From assembly GCA_963682175.1 (NCBI GenBank), contig OY821771.1:42614201-42678200 (forward strand): a stretch of DNA of 64,000 nucleotides, read 5' to 3'. The notes below the pieces were generated by a model. It was not told the origin of the DNA and did no database searches. It saw only the letters and a program-made list of their open reading frames with translations. Positions 47,941 to 60,383 of the stretch are shown piece after piece (within the stretch, counting starts at the first letter, position 1; each line of letters starts with the position of its first letter). The translations under genes and the position numbers were made by a program. The stretch comes from Triglochin maritima. Its lineage: Eukaryota; Streptophyta; Magnoliopsida; Alismatales; Juncaginaceae.

Positions 47941-50900
47941 TTGACTTGCTCCTACTTTCGTTTTATTATATGTTGAATTGTTACTACATTTTGTTGGTAT
48001 TTGCTTATGCTTATCTGTGTACTTTTATTATTTATTTCTGACGAACATATCTTCTACTTATTTCTTTAGCTATCGTATTTTTAATACTTATTTCTCACGA
48101 GCATATCATAGTAACTTAAATTAAATTTAAAATTTGGTAAAAGAACAACACGATATAAGTACAAATACACGATATATTATACATTACAAATGCATTACAA
48201 ATTATAATCATAATGTACTACGTAACCGGTTCCAAGACGATATCCTACTTTCGTACTCATCCTCTCATCCAACAACACTCTCATCTCGTATTTAATACCT
48301 TTTCTTTTTGTATTCTTCCATAGTGCAATACTTATATCACGAGAACGCATTTCATGTTTGCGATCACATCTCAAGTAACAATCCGTCCGGTTATCTGCTT
48401 TTGATTTGTATGATGATATAATCCAAAAAAATCTGGCTCCTATGGCAACTTGTTTCGCCCATTTACAAGTTTCCTAGATTGTTGTAAATATTTGTTAGTT
48501 TCCTAGATTATTGTAAATATTTGTTTACTATCAAAAAGCTCACTGTAATCTACTTCATCACCACCGAAATATTACAACGGAACCTGGAAAAAATTAATTT
48601 ACCTGAAAATTAAATCAAACAAAAGGGGCGTCTGGCTAAAACGCCTCCACCATGGAGGCGTCTTAGCCAGACGCCTGAGTCGGAATTTTTTTTTGCCTCT
48701 GTTACCTCACCGGATCCAGGCGGTTCGTTAGACATTTTCGTGGTGTTGGTACTGGGAATGTGAGTAAAACTGAGTCAAAAACATTATTTAAAGACACGGG
48801 ACGAAATGAGTATTAAGTAATTTGTTAAGGGCAAAAATGTAATTGTTTGGGCGATTTAAGTAGTTTTCCGGTGACGAATAGTAACTCCTTTTTCTATGGT
48901 ATTAGTACAAATAGTTACTTACTTATAACATAAATTCAATTTCGTTGCTAGACGGTACCGTTGCAATTCACCGTTAAACTTATGTCAGTTATGTGATATT
49001 TTTCTCTCTCCTCCGGATAAGTGAGACGGGGATAAGAAGGACTAGAGCCGTAGCCACACGGGTTTGGTTCCTTGGTAAGATAAATTAAAACGAACTGACA
49101 TTCCGTTTGAAATATTTCTCTCAATACTTCAATAGTAGTTATTCAAAACTTGTCACTTACGTGTGGGTTCAAATAAATGTTCTTTTCTTCCTGAGCTAGT
49201 ATAGTACCTCTAGTTAAAGTTTAATGTTGGTAAGAGTGAGAATATGAGTCCACAGAAGTCTGACTATTTAAGTTCTAATTGAACGTCTGGCGAATTTGCC
49301 CTTTATGCTTTTAAGTATAATAGTATAGTATTTATAGATGTCTCTTCTCTTCTTCCAAATCAATGTAAAGTATGATTTTCATTTACTCTTAGCACTTTCT
49401 AGTGGTACTCCAAATGTCGACAGCCCATAAAAGACTACTTGATTGAAAAAATCAGAATCCGCCCGGGGTTCTTAGTTGGTGAGTCTACTTATTATTGTTC
49501 TTTACATTGCTTAGGGTCATACAAACCACCGTCGTGGCAATTGGACAATACGGGATCTATTACCTCATCACCTTTCAATCAAACCAGAATATGTGTTTAA
49601 GAATAATCTCATAGATAACATGTGTTTAACTAATAATACTCAAGTCTACCAACATAGACTAATGATGCTCTCGTCGTACTTAAACTACTCGGTTTGATTC
49701 TGAGGTTTGGTCTTCATTCCAAGGCATGGTTTTCATTCTTAAGGGAGAATATCTGATAGAAAGAAGAAAAAGACAATGATGCTATTACATTATTGATCAA
49801 ACGAGAAAGGAACTTTAATTTGTGTTAGGATATATAGTTAGGCAGATCTGTTGGACTAACATTATCAGAGAATATGGTGTGCATGTGGGTGTCTTTCTTT
49901 GATGTTTGAATATATTTTCATGCAAGACAAATATTTTTACAATCTTACAACCAAAAGACTTGTCCTGTAAACTTTGTATCGCGACTTATCTAATGATTTG
50001 TGGGAATTTGTTCGCGACTTATCTAATGCCAAGCAAAGAAAATCAAACCACTTTCAGAATCTCTATTAACTTAATTTGGGTTTCTTAATGGCGACGTGAA
50101 GAATCTCCTCTGATTTCAACTGCCCCAAAGCGATCGTTAATTTTTAGGTGTTTGGTCGTACCTAACCCTTTGAACTATTTTGTTAATAGTCCGATCAGAA
50201 ATTGGAATCGTGTTTATGTGCGGGGCCATGTTTGAATGGTTGCGGCATCATGAAGTATTTGAGAGGCACACGTGCATGTTCTCAGAATCCTATGCGCAGA
50301 CTTGGTCAGAGAATTTGCGTTGTTTGGCTACTTCACATGCTTGTTTGGGAGTATTCGGTTGATAATTGAGATGACTATTTGACTATGTATTCAGATAACA
50401 AAAGTGGGACAAGAAAGTCACGTAAGCATCTTTGTCTACTCACGTATTGGACTCCACACCAAATGTTTGATGTACAATACTGTGATAAGAGAAGGCCGAT
50501 CGAGTAAAAATACGTAAAGCCTTCAAAAAACATTCGGTTTGGTATATTAATGAAATATAAATAACAAAGCCTATGAAGTAATGAAATGGGCCGGCCGGCT
50601 CGGCCTTTTATATTATCTATTTTGGAATTATACAATAGAGAAAATTTCTAGATAACCCCTTGCTCAACTACGCATCCAATTCGCTTAATCCTCAAATATG
50701 AAATGTGTTAATTTTTAAGATATTTATCATTATTTTTAATTTTTACCACTGTTTACATAGATCATCCCTAACTGTATGACAAGTTTGAATTTAGATTTTC
50801 GTTAGATTTAATCTACATTTGTGTCAAACGTTGTACATATTTTATTCAAATACAATATGGATTCGGTGCATATTTAAAGTCAACTTTGTTACAAAGTTAG

Positions 50901-51430
50901 TGTGAAGGGTAATATTTGAAAATACTTTTAAAAAATCAAAAAATAATAGTAAATATTTGAAAATAACTCATTATTGCTGGAGAGGAGGAAGTGTTAGCAA
51001 ACTGAAAGTTGAAGGGGTTAAGTGCAACGTTCTAAATTTTCCGGGGGTGAAGTAAATTGGACCCGTAGTTGAGGTGGTTATCTGTAATTTACCCTTCTAA
51101 TGTTCTGTTGAAAATTGACTCCTCTCCGGCGTTTTGAGATTGAAGTTTACATACTGGTTGAGCTTGAGTTAGGAGGGTAGTGTGTGCAAGTACATATTCT
51201 GATGGTCAGGCAAAAGAAACTTTGATAGTTTACAAGCTCTTATGGGCATGAACATTTTAAGAAAACTTATTGGGGTCCATAAGTGCTTGTATTGGGCTAC
51301 CTGGACTGGTCAAGTTTCTATATATACAAATTCCATTTTCAGATGATGAATCTAGTCGAAAACAACCTTTATATCTGCAGAAACATTTGCAAGAATCCAC
51401 TTACACTACAATAGGACTACGACACTGGGG
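47941..51430. other. Intergenic, about 3.5 kb, with one strong hairpin
   Basis: No gene supported. The only structured item is the 49-bp hairpin at 48627-48675. Confidence 0.4.
48627..48675. repeat. Near-perfect hairpin, 23-bp arms
   Basis: Arms start GGCGTCTGGCTAA and end TTAGCCAGACGCC, pairing over 23 bp with one mismatch (an A where G would pair) around a CCA loop. A run of T follows at about 48689. Confidence 0.9.
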
Positions 51431-51690
51431 GTGAGCAAAATTCCAGTCGGATCGAATTTTTGGACCGAGCCGATCGGAATTTATTTGGTCTGATTTTCGA
51501 TACGTCGGATACTAAAAATTTGGGTTTCGGTCTTGTCCTGAACCGATGCTCAGTCCCACAAGTAAAATTTGAGTCGAACCGAATTTTTTGACCAAACCAA
51601 CCCGAATTTATTCGGTCTGGTATTCAATCAGTCGTATACAAAAAATTTGGGTCTCAGTCCGGTTCCTGATGCTCAATCCTATACGACGCT
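51431..51690. repeat. Duplicated MITE-like remnant
   Basis: Two related halves, each with CCGAATTTATTYGGTCTG and AAAAATTTGGGT words. This looks like the outer part of a hAT-type MITE, duplicated. No ends or target duplication could be fixed. Confidence 0.35.
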
Positions 51691-51830
51691 ATTCAAGTAC
51701 AACCTATTTGAACTAATAGATAGTAATTCTAAGGTATAAAACTCCCGGTATTATTAACATTTACCCACAAAACATTAGTACATCAAGCACAAACAAAACT
51801 ACGTACTTAATTCGGGAAAAAATGCTCAAT

Positions 51831-52691
51831 TCAAAGAAATGTCACAGCAGCGTTACACTGGTGGTGAAACACACGGCTTCCCTTAGAGGAAACCCTCAAA
51901 TGAACATCACACTCTACGTTTTCTACCCATGCAAAACTCTCGATCCCTTCACTCACCACCAACTTTGCCATGTAATTAAATGACAATCTCATCGGAACCA
52001 CGGCCCCAACCGGACCTCTCAGGCTCCTATTTATCACACTTGGAAATGTCTTCTTGTAACCTAAAAGAAGCGTCTCAACCGTCGAGTTCTGCCCGTGCCG
52101 GTTATAAAACCCCGGCAATTTCCCTTGCGCGATTGTGGAATCTGCGTAGGAGAGGACCGCAACGCTACCGGACTTGAAGGCGTACCCCAACTGAGCACTA
52201 GGGTTTCGTATACTCATAGTGATGGAGAATTCGGGTCGACGGGTTTTTTGCAAGTTTGTTATGACAATTCCCTCGACGGAGAATATCGGGTTTTTTGGGC
52301 TGACAACGAGGTAGAATACGAGAGCGAGGACTGCAAGGAGGACGATTAGCATGAAAAAAACACCGCAGCACCACGAGATACAGAAGCAGCAAGAAAATCT
52401 GCTATGGCAGGTCCGGCCCGGTGGGGCGGGTCTCGGGACATGGTAAGCGTTCTCCAGCGGTGGGGGCCCGAAGACTTGGTCCCTCGGGACTTGGACTACG
52501 TAGGTGCTGGAGCTGTCTGGGGAGGAGAAGCGGCTGGGTTGTGGAGGGTGAGGTTGATCTGTTGCACGAGTGGTGGAAGAAGAGGATGAGGTTGGGCGTG
52601 GGGACCGCGGTCGCGGTGGCTTCGCAACTTTGTTGAAGGAGGAGGATATTGAAAGACTGGAGGATGGAGTTGGTGTAGAGATCTCGTCCAT
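51831..52691 (-). CDS. NDR1/HIN1-like (NHL) LEA-2 family membrane protein
   Basis: Single-exon 286-aa protein. Residues 1-95 are a Ser/Pro-rich cytosolic tail with VPRDQVFGPPP and ENAYHVPRPAPP. Residues about 96-110 form a Cys-rich stretch (SCCFCISWCCG) and about 110-131 a single membrane segment (VFFMLIVLLAVLALVFYLVV). The rest is an extracytoplasmic LEA-2 domain, with NPIFSVEGIVI, FSITMSIRNPSAQLGYAF and one Cys pair region near the end (ENVECDVHLRV ... HHQCN). Proteins of this family sit in the plasma membrane, and several take part in pathogen response or cell-wall contact; no specific role can be read here. The length and layout are normal and the frame is intact. The opposite-strand frames are shadows caused by high GC. 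Confidence 0.9.
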   Translation of the reverse strand: MDEISTPTPSSSLSISSSFNKVAKPPRPRSPRPTSSSSSTTRATDQPHPPQPSRFSSPDSSSTYVVQVPRDQVFGPPPLENAYHVPRPAPPGRTCHSRFSCCFCISWCCGVFFMLIVLLAVLALVFYLVVSPKNPIFSVEGIVITNLQKTRRPEFSITMSIRNPSAQLGYAFKSGSVAVLSYADSTIAQGKLPGFYNRHGQNSTVETLLLGYKKTFPSVINRSLRGPVGAVVPMRLSFNYMAKLVVSEGIESFAWVENVECDVHLRVSSKGSRVFHHQCNAAVTFL

Positions 52692-52705
52692 CGGCCGGGA
52701 GAAGG

Positions 52706-52752
52706 TGAGAATCGGTGGTGGTGGTGGTGGTGGTGGTGGTGGTGGTGGTGGG
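52706..52752. repeat. (GGT)n microsatellite in the likely NHL 5' UTR
   Basis: About 13 GGT units starting about 15 bp upstream of the NHL start codon (ACC repeats on the coding strand), so probably transcribed as leader sequence. Confidence 0.85.
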
Positions 52753-52849
52753 GGAGATGAGAAGAGGAAGTTGGACGTGGTGTTGCATGGGCCATGCAGA
52801 CGTAGTGACAGAGTGGTGTTGCTATTTTAGGGTTTGAAATGGTCTTCAA

Positions 52850-54250
52850 CAGTCTTTGACCGTGCTTGCGTGTGTGATGAGGAGCACGTAAATGGAAGGG
52901 GGAGTGTTTTGGATCTATCGTCTCACACGACTCCAGTTAATTACCGTGTTATAAGCTATACATGTGTTGTACAACCTCATTTGCAAATCTTAAGTGATCT
53001 CAATTCTCCAAAATATTGATTCTGGGCTTGAGGTAATGTGGTGGCAATCTTAATTTATCTCAATCTTAAGTCTGATTGGCATATATCTTCGATGGGTTTA
53101 CAACCAAATGAAAAAAAAAATCTACGTACTCGAAGAGTGACAAAATTACACAAGCTGACCTTCTTTTAATTCCTTTGTTTTGACGTTCCATTGTTTTCTT
53201 CTCTGGTCATTATGAAAATTTATTGATTTTGATCGTATAATAGAAGGAAATATTGAATAACCCCATCCCAACAAAGATAGCTAGTTGTATGTAGGGATCC
53301 TTCAATTCCAATTAAGAATTCTTTGAACAATATTTGATTTGGTGAAGTCAGTGATCTATATTAACGTTCGGTCGAAATGGGATTTGATGTCCTCCTGGTA
53401 TTCGTCTCCCAATTGCTAAAGAAATTATTAACTCATACACAAAAAGAACAAGATTCCCCTTTTCTTCTCTAGCTCGTTTTCGGAGCGATAGAGAATTTCT
53501 CAAGCACACAGTATATAAATCCGTTCTTAAATCTAATTACAACCTTAATTCTATAGCTAAATCTAAAATCATAATTTTATAGAGCTTCTAGCTAGGTGGC
53601 GTAATTAACCATCATATGTGCCGATATATAAGTTAACCATCCGACTAGTTCGCGCAGTTGACCGCCATCTACTGTAGATGACATGGAGTCAACATTTTCG
53701 TGTAGATAGTCAACCGCTATATAATATATTTGTGGAACCATCGTAAGCGACAGCTTGGCTGGGTCGCCAACGTCCGTTGGGCTTGTCAAATATTAATGCA
53801 ACACTCCTTCTTTGAACCCTTTTTTTTTATTTTTACCAGAAGTATTTTCTGGTCGACGAGCAGTCCTAAGATGACTCGAGAAAAACACTCTTATGTTCAT
53901 ACTCGTATGGTCTGAACACGAAGGCATTTATTGTGATGTCAAACTTTTGATAATGATATTAATTGATAACTTTCATCGGTTTGTAGTCAGCTCCATTGTG
54001 TTTGCCGATTACTAGGTTGACTTAGCAAAAAAAGAATAATGCTAGAAAATGTTGAAGCTAAAAAATGTTGGTAATATCTACATCTAAAAAATCGGCACGG
54101 TAATTTCTACAGTGGCATGTCATAGGATTATCGACATTTTGTGCTCCGGTAAAGGACGTAGTGTGAACATTGCCGAGCTAAGTGTCACTCATACAAAAAG
54201 GAAGGAATACATAAAAAACAACTCATTATCGGCGTCATAATCCATTGATC
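52850..54250. other. Intergenic, upstream of the NHL gene
   Basis: AT-rich, no gene supported; includes the probable NHL promoter, in which I could not fix a TATA box. Confidence 0.35.
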
Positions 54251-54253
54251 AGC

Positions 54254-55244
54254 TACTAGTGCAGAACAATGCATACTCGTCGCCCAATAGACGTCGACTG
54301 TATTACGAGCCGACGTCTATACATATAAACGTTGGCTCTTAATACAGTCGACGTCTATTGTGTACTTTAGACATTGGTTGTTGGAACATGCATTTGAACT
54401 GACATCTATACCCCTTAGACATCGACCTATAGACCTCGTATATTTGTTATGGCCGACGTCTATTCCCCATCCGTATAGACGTCGGGTGTGTGTTACATCT
54501 GATGTCTATAGGTCTAATAAGTTTAGGAATCTCTTCAGTTTTTATCTTTTATCCGAGCAAAACCCTAGCCGTCTTCCTTCACTTCAACAACTCCGACCAA
54601 AACCCTAGCCTCCACAACCCTGGTCGTCTTCCTCCACTTACCCAACCACCGCAGCCTCCGCGACCATCGTCACTGCAGCTGCGACCTCCTCCTCTGGTTT
54701 GTGCTAATACGATTAGGCTATATTAGCTTGTCATTTGGGGAGATAATATTAGACATAATATTAATGTGATTTAATCGGTAATTTTTTTGTGATAATATTA
54801 GACATAATATTAATGATGATTGTGGTGCAGGATGAATGTTTTTCTTGTGCACGTTGAATGTGTTTTCTATGCAGGTATCTATGATTGCTACATTTCGTAT
54901 TTATTTATTTTGATCTGGTAATGGAATAGACGTCGGTTGTACCTCTTAACCGACGTCTATTCTTTTCAAAAAAGGAATAGACATCTGCTACTAGGTACAA
55001 CTGACGTCTATACCTAGCGAATATACGTCAGTTGGGAGAAAGAATCAATGTTTATTCTCTAGGTATAGACGTCGGTCATCCTTAATAGCCGACGTTTATA
55101 CCTAACTAATATATGTCGGCCATTAAGCGACTGACGTCTATGTATATATGACGTATAGATAGACGCGCGTCAGGTCAGGGGTGTCTTATATCTGACGTAT
55201 ATATCCCCGTATATTCGACATATATGACATTTTCTGCACTAGTG
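54254..55244. mobile_element. CACTA element 2, 991 bp, non-autonomous
   Basis: Left end TACTAGTGCAGAACAATGC (first base changed from C) and inverted right end CACTAGTGCAGAAAATGTC. AGC stands on both sides (54251-54253, 55245-55247), the 3-bp duplication of CACTA elements. Subterminal ATAGACGTCGG words in both orientations link it to CACTA-1, and the right ends share GCAGAAAATGTCATATA. The middle (54540-54720) contains CCCTAGCC and CCTCCACAACC-like stretches that resemble a plant gene leader, but no transposase or recognised gene. Confidence 0.87.
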
Positions 55245-55247
55245 AGC

Positions 55248-55686
55248 TTGGAGTTATGCCTAATCAACAAACTCTTAATTTTTTAAAAATTTGTAACAAA
55301 ATACCAAGAATTTAGGGGAAAATTAGTGGGCTCTTTAGCAATATGTACTTGAAATACCGGCAAATGCATAACATATCACAATATTTTAGAAAAACTAACC
55401 ATTTGCTCTGCCAACAATAGACACAAAGTTGATGAATCTACAAATATACAGTACTCGGTTTTCGTTGTCAACCAGCAAAAGAAAGGTTATTAGCAAAATG
55501 ACAGATGCAAATGCGAAATGTTGGGATATCATTGCGTACATAGAAACTGTTGAATGCTTACCCGTCTATCTAAGTTGAGCATCTTTTAATATTGGGACTG
55601 GAGTCCGAACAATATGTTTTAAAAGTCAATTGGTTTAAAACCTTTTCCATTTGAAGACACCATCGTATCTAAAATTGCAACATAAA
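55248..55686. other. Spacer between CACTA-2 and the young copia element
   Basis: About 440 bp without a gene; nothing recognised. Confidence 0.35.
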
Positions 55687-55691
55687 AGCAT

Positions 55692-55901
55692 TGCTAAAAA
55701 TGATGCGAGTATGGATTTGGAAGAAGAAGAAGAAGAATGTTATTTGATTTTGTTGTGTCTATTACATGAGTTTGATTGTTGAATTTATACAAGAGGATTT
55801 GGAGTCGTTGTTGCATTTATTGTCTTGAATACTCCATTCGTCTGATCTCCTGAATCGTCACCTTGGATGAGGCAACCACAACGGTAAGTTTGTTTTTAAC
55901 A
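55692..55901 (-). repeat. 3' LTR of the young copia element
   Basis: Minus strand TGTTAAAAACAAACTTACC to CATCATTTTTAGCA, 210 bp. The GAA microsatellite has one unit fewer than in the 5' LTR. Confidence 0.93.
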
Positions 55902-55913
55902 CGCCCCCTCAAG
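55902..55913 (-). other. Polypurine tract of the young copia element
   Basis: Minus strand CTTGAGGGGGCG immediately before the 3' LTR, the plus-strand priming site. Confidence 0.7.
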
Positions 55914-58900
55914 ATGGGTCTGAAAAAGGATTGATGGATCCCATCTTGAAAAGAAGATTGGAGAAGGTCTTGTGATCCAGAGCTTTGGTAAAGATGTCTG
56001 TCAGCTGTTCTTTGCTTGAGACGTAGGGAACCTCTATTTCTTTTGACTGAATCTTTTCTCGGATGAAGTGGCAATCAACTTCGATATGTTTAGTTCTTTC
56101 ATGAAAAACAGGGTTTGTTGCGATGTGACGAGCTGCGTTATTGTCACAAAACATTTTCATCGGGCCTTGGGTTGTGATATTCATGTCTTTGAGAAGTTGA
56201 CTGAGCCAGATTAATTCGCTGGTAGTGGATGCCATTCCACGATATTCTGCTTCTGCACTGGAGCGAGCAACGACATTTTGCTTCTTAGATCGCCAGGTAA
56301 CAAGGTTTCCTCCAACAAATGTGCAGAAGCCAGTGGTAGATTTCCGATCGTGACTTCCAGCCCAATCTGCATCAGAATAACCAACAATTGAATTAGACTT
56401 GTTAGGTTTCATCCAAAGTCCTTGCCCGGGTGTGCCTTTTAGGTAACATAAGATTCTGTTAACCAAGTCTAAGTGATGTGTGTGGGGAGCATGCATAAAT
56501 TGACTTATAAGACTTACAGCGTAGGTGATATCTGGTCGAGTAACTGTGAGGTAGATTAGTTTTCCTACCAATCTTTGGAATTGTCCAATATTGGTTAATG
56601 GCGTGCCATCTGTGGGTCCTATCTTCCTATTAGTTTCTATTGGTGTGGTGGTAGGTTTTGATCCTATTTTCCCGGTTTCCTTAAGGAGGTCTAGGGTGTA
56701 TTTACGTTGTGAAAGGAATAACCCTTTCTTGGAATGAGCAATTTCTATACCTAAGAAATATTTCATAATTCCTAAGTCTTTTATATCAAATTTAGATTTT
56801 AGGTAGTCCTTGACTAAACTTATTTGTTGATTATTATTACCGGTTATTATAATATCATCGACATAAATGAGAATAATGGTAGTGTTTTTATGATCGTGTT
56901 TTGTAAACATGGAGGCATCAGCAGAGCTTTTAATAAAACCATACCTAAGAAGAGAGTGACTGAGTTTGGCATACCAGGCACGAGGCGATTGTTTTAGTCC
57001 ATATATTGACTTATGAAGCTTGCATACCTGGTTGGGATGAGTGGTGTACCCAGGCGGTGGAATCATATAGACTTCTTCTTCGAGGTTTCCCTGTAAGAAT
57101 GCATTTTTGACATCCATTTGGAATAGATTCCATCCATGATTAATAGCGACAGATAGAAGGACCCGGACAGTATTCATTTTGGCAACGGGAGCAAATGTTT
57201 CGAGATAGTCGAGGCCATAGGTCTGGGTGTACCCTTTGGCAACAAGTCTGGCCTTATATCTTTCTATTTTCCCATTACTATGATACTTGATTTTGTAAAT
57301 CCATCTGGATCCTACAGGTTTAATGCCAGGTTGGAGTGGGACAAGGGTCCAGGTTTGGTTATTTTCTAGGGCCTGTATTTCTTCTTTCATGGCTTTGACC
57401 CAATTTGGGTTACTTGTGGCATCATGATAGGTGGTTGGTTCTTTATTTGTGTCTAGTGTCCCTAGGAAGGCTTGATGTTTTTGCGAGATGTGATGGTAGG
57501 ATAAGTGGTTTTGAATAGGATAAGTGGTGTGTGAGAGGAAATAATCGTTAAACCTACGTGGAGGACGAGTCGGACGAGAAGATCTTCTGGGGGCCTCTGT
57601 TTCCCTTTGGTCTTCGTCTTCTCCTCCTCCTCTTCTTCCTTCTTCGTTTTCTCCTTCGTTTTCTCCTCCTCGTTCTTCGTCTTCTCCTCCTAGAATTGCT
57701 GAAGGTGTGTTTATAGGTACTGGTATAGCGGAAGCGTCTTCAGTTGTGGAGGTTTTGAAGAAGGGTTCAGTTTCGAAGAAAGAGACATCTCTAGAGGTGT
57801 ATTTTTTTTCGTTTCTGGATCGTAGCACTTGTACCCTTTTTTCCGAAAAGAATATCCTAAAAAGATACATTTGATCGAGGTGTGATCAAGTTTATCTTCA
57901 CGTTTCTTGTGAACAAAACATGTGCAACCAAAGATTCTAAAATGATCTATGTTAATTTCTTTATTATACAAGATTTCTAATGGTTTTTTATTTTCAACTA
58001 TAGGGCTGGGAAGTCGATTGATAATGTAAGTAGCAGTGAGGACTGCATCAGACCAAAACAACTTGGGGACATTATTTTGAAAAAGAAGGGAACGAGTGAC
58101 GTTTAACAGATGTCGATTTTTCCGTTCTAAAATCCCATTTTGTTGAGGTGTGTTTATACACGAGGTTTGATGAAAAATACCCTTTTCTTTTAAAAGTTTT
58201 TGAAATAAATTACTCATATATTCAGAGCCATTATCATATCGAAAGATACGAATCTTTGCATCAAACATATTTTCAACAAAACGAAGAAATTCACAAAAAA
58301 CTGAGTAAGTGTCGGATTTGTTTTTTAATAGGTAAATCCAAGTGACACGAGAAAAATCGTCAATGAAACTAATAAAATATCGAAAACCATTATATGATTC
58401 AACGGGGGCAGGTCCCCAAATATCAGAGTGTATTAATTCAAAAGGCATATAAGTTTTGGTGCTAGAGTTTTGAAAAGGTAATCGCGTTTGCTTAGCAAAA
58501 CGACAAATATCGCATAATAATTCATTTTTAAAAGACGGAAACAAATATTTCAACACACTTGATGACGGGTGACCCATTCTTTTGTGCCAGAGATTTTGTT
58601 CGTTTATGGTTTGGGTATGGTTTGCTTTCTCGCTGGTTTCCAGAACATATAGACCATTCATGAGAATGCCTTTACCAATCGTCCTCCCTGAGATACGATC
58701 CTGAAAAATAACATCATTAGGGGAAAAAATAACATTGCAATTGAGGTTGCTGGTGAGTTTGGCCACCGATATCAAATTAGCATTGAGTTTAGGAACATAT
58801 AAAATATTATCACATGTGTTGTTAATTAGGTTTGTTTTTCCTATTCCTTTAATTTGTATTTTACTTCCATTTGAAACTGTTACAGAATTATTTACTAAAT

Positions 58901-60251
58901 TTAAATTTCGTTTTATACTACTAAGTAGTGTTGGATCTCCGGTCATATGATCGGTGGCTCCGGTATCGATAATCCAGGATTTACTACGAAATTTGGTTAC
59001 CATTCCAGAGAAAGCAGTAAAATCCAGAAAGTTGTTGATACCTGTGCAATTACCTGTTGCAGAAGGGTTTTGTTGCAAAAACTCGTTGAGCTGGCCCACC
59101 AGATTTCTTAAGTGGACAGGGTTTGATGGATCCGGGTAACCCGACCCATACCCGATAGCGTCTGACCCGGTGGACGTTTTGTCGGATCGGATCCGCGGAG
59201 TCGGGTTGGAGGATCCGGATCGGCGATTGATATAAAACGCTCCATTATCCGCATAACCGGTAGGGTTTTGCGACTTTTCGTTTTCCTTTGGTCGGCTGCC
59301 GCTCAGGAAGGTGTTGTCGGTGCCTCCTCCGACCAGGTTGGCGTCGCCGCCTCCTCCGAGCAGGTTGGCGCCGCCGCCTCCTCCGAGCAGGCCGTTGTTG
59401 TTGCTGAAGTTGCCTTCCACCAGATTTGCTTTTGTGTTTTTTTGTGGTCTGAGGTGCGGGAATAGAAACCAGCACGAGTTTTTGTTGTGTCCTGGTTTCT
59501 TGCAGTTTTCACAGTGTTCGTTGCTTTTGTTTCCGAACCTCTTTTTCGTTCCCTGAGCTTGGTTCCGACCGGCGATGAAGGCTTGGTTGTCGGTGTTCTG
59601 ATTTTTGTGGTTGTTCATTGTATTTCTTCTTGTTTCCTCGCGCTGAACAAGACTTGTGATGTTTGCGAGTGTTGGAAGATCTGAAGCCATAAGTATTTGA
59701 GACCGTATGGTTTCGTAGCTCGGATCTAGCCCTACCAGAAACTGGTAGATCTGATTTTGCTCTTGTCTTTTCTGAATGATTTCTGGGTCAGAGGTTGGGG
59801 GTTCGTATATCCTTAGCTCGTCCCATTTTCTTCTGAGAGTACCGAGGTACTCAGTGACTGAAGTCCCGTGTTGTTGAGTTTGCGCTATCTCCTGTTTTAT
59901 CTTGAAGATATGTGCGAAGTTTTCGGCTTTGCCGTAGTGGTCTCGGACTGAGTCCCACAGCTCCTTTGCGCTCTCTTTGTATATGAAGATCTCGGCGATG
60001 TGATTTTGCATGGATGCGATAAGCCATGACATCACTTGATGATCCGAGGTTTGCCATTCATCTTGAAGTTTCTCCGAAGCATTTTCTTCTGGTTTTGGAG
60101 TTTTCCCAGTGACGTGGCCAAGCTTCCCCCTGCCACTGAGGGAGAGCGTGACCGCGCGCGCCCAGGATAAGTAGTTGGCCCCGTTTAGGGCCGTCGTGAC
60201 GAGGCGATGGGGATTCGCCATCTCCGGTGGATTCCTATTGCCGTCCGACAT
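55909..60251 (-). CDS. Copia gag-pol polyprotein (one frameshift)
   Basis: Two overlapping frames, 60251-57711 (846 codons) and 57870-55909. First frame: gag (W30, residues 20-210), zinc knuckle CENCKKPGHNKNSC (247-260), Gly-rich spacer, protease SWIIDTGATDHMTG (DTG 429-431), pre-integrase LWHKRMGHPSSS with CDIC, integrase HSDIWGP, RYDNGSEY and LERKNRH (D610, D673, E709). Second frame: Glu-rich linker, reverse transcriptase (RWIYKIKYHSNGKIERYKA, LIYVDDIIITG) and RNase H (GYSDADWAGSHDRKSTTGF, ARSSAEAEYRGM). The frames meet at an A-run of 8 near 57802-57809, one base short of continuity. All catalytic motifs are present, so the copy was active very recently or the shift is a sequencing error. 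Confidence 0.93.
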
Positions 60252-60362
60252 GTCTGTTTTGGTTTTTCTTCTTCTTGGGTTTGGATGAGGGGTGTTCGAC
60301 CTTCAACCCCCTTGAATGAGGTGAGGTCGATGATGATTTTGGGGAAAACTGAGACTACGTAT

Positions 60363-60383
60363 GGATCATACGCTCTGATACCA
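60363..60383 (-). other. Primer-binding site of the young copia element
   Basis: Minus strand TGGTATCAGAGCGTATGATCC directly after the 5' LTR, tRNA-iMet type. Confidence 0.92.

Noticed and set aside
52404..52849. Long frames overlapping the NHL gene in other frames and on the plus strand
   Set aside because: Shadows of a GC-rich, Pro/Ser-rich coding sequence and of the GGT microsatellite; no recognisable domain.
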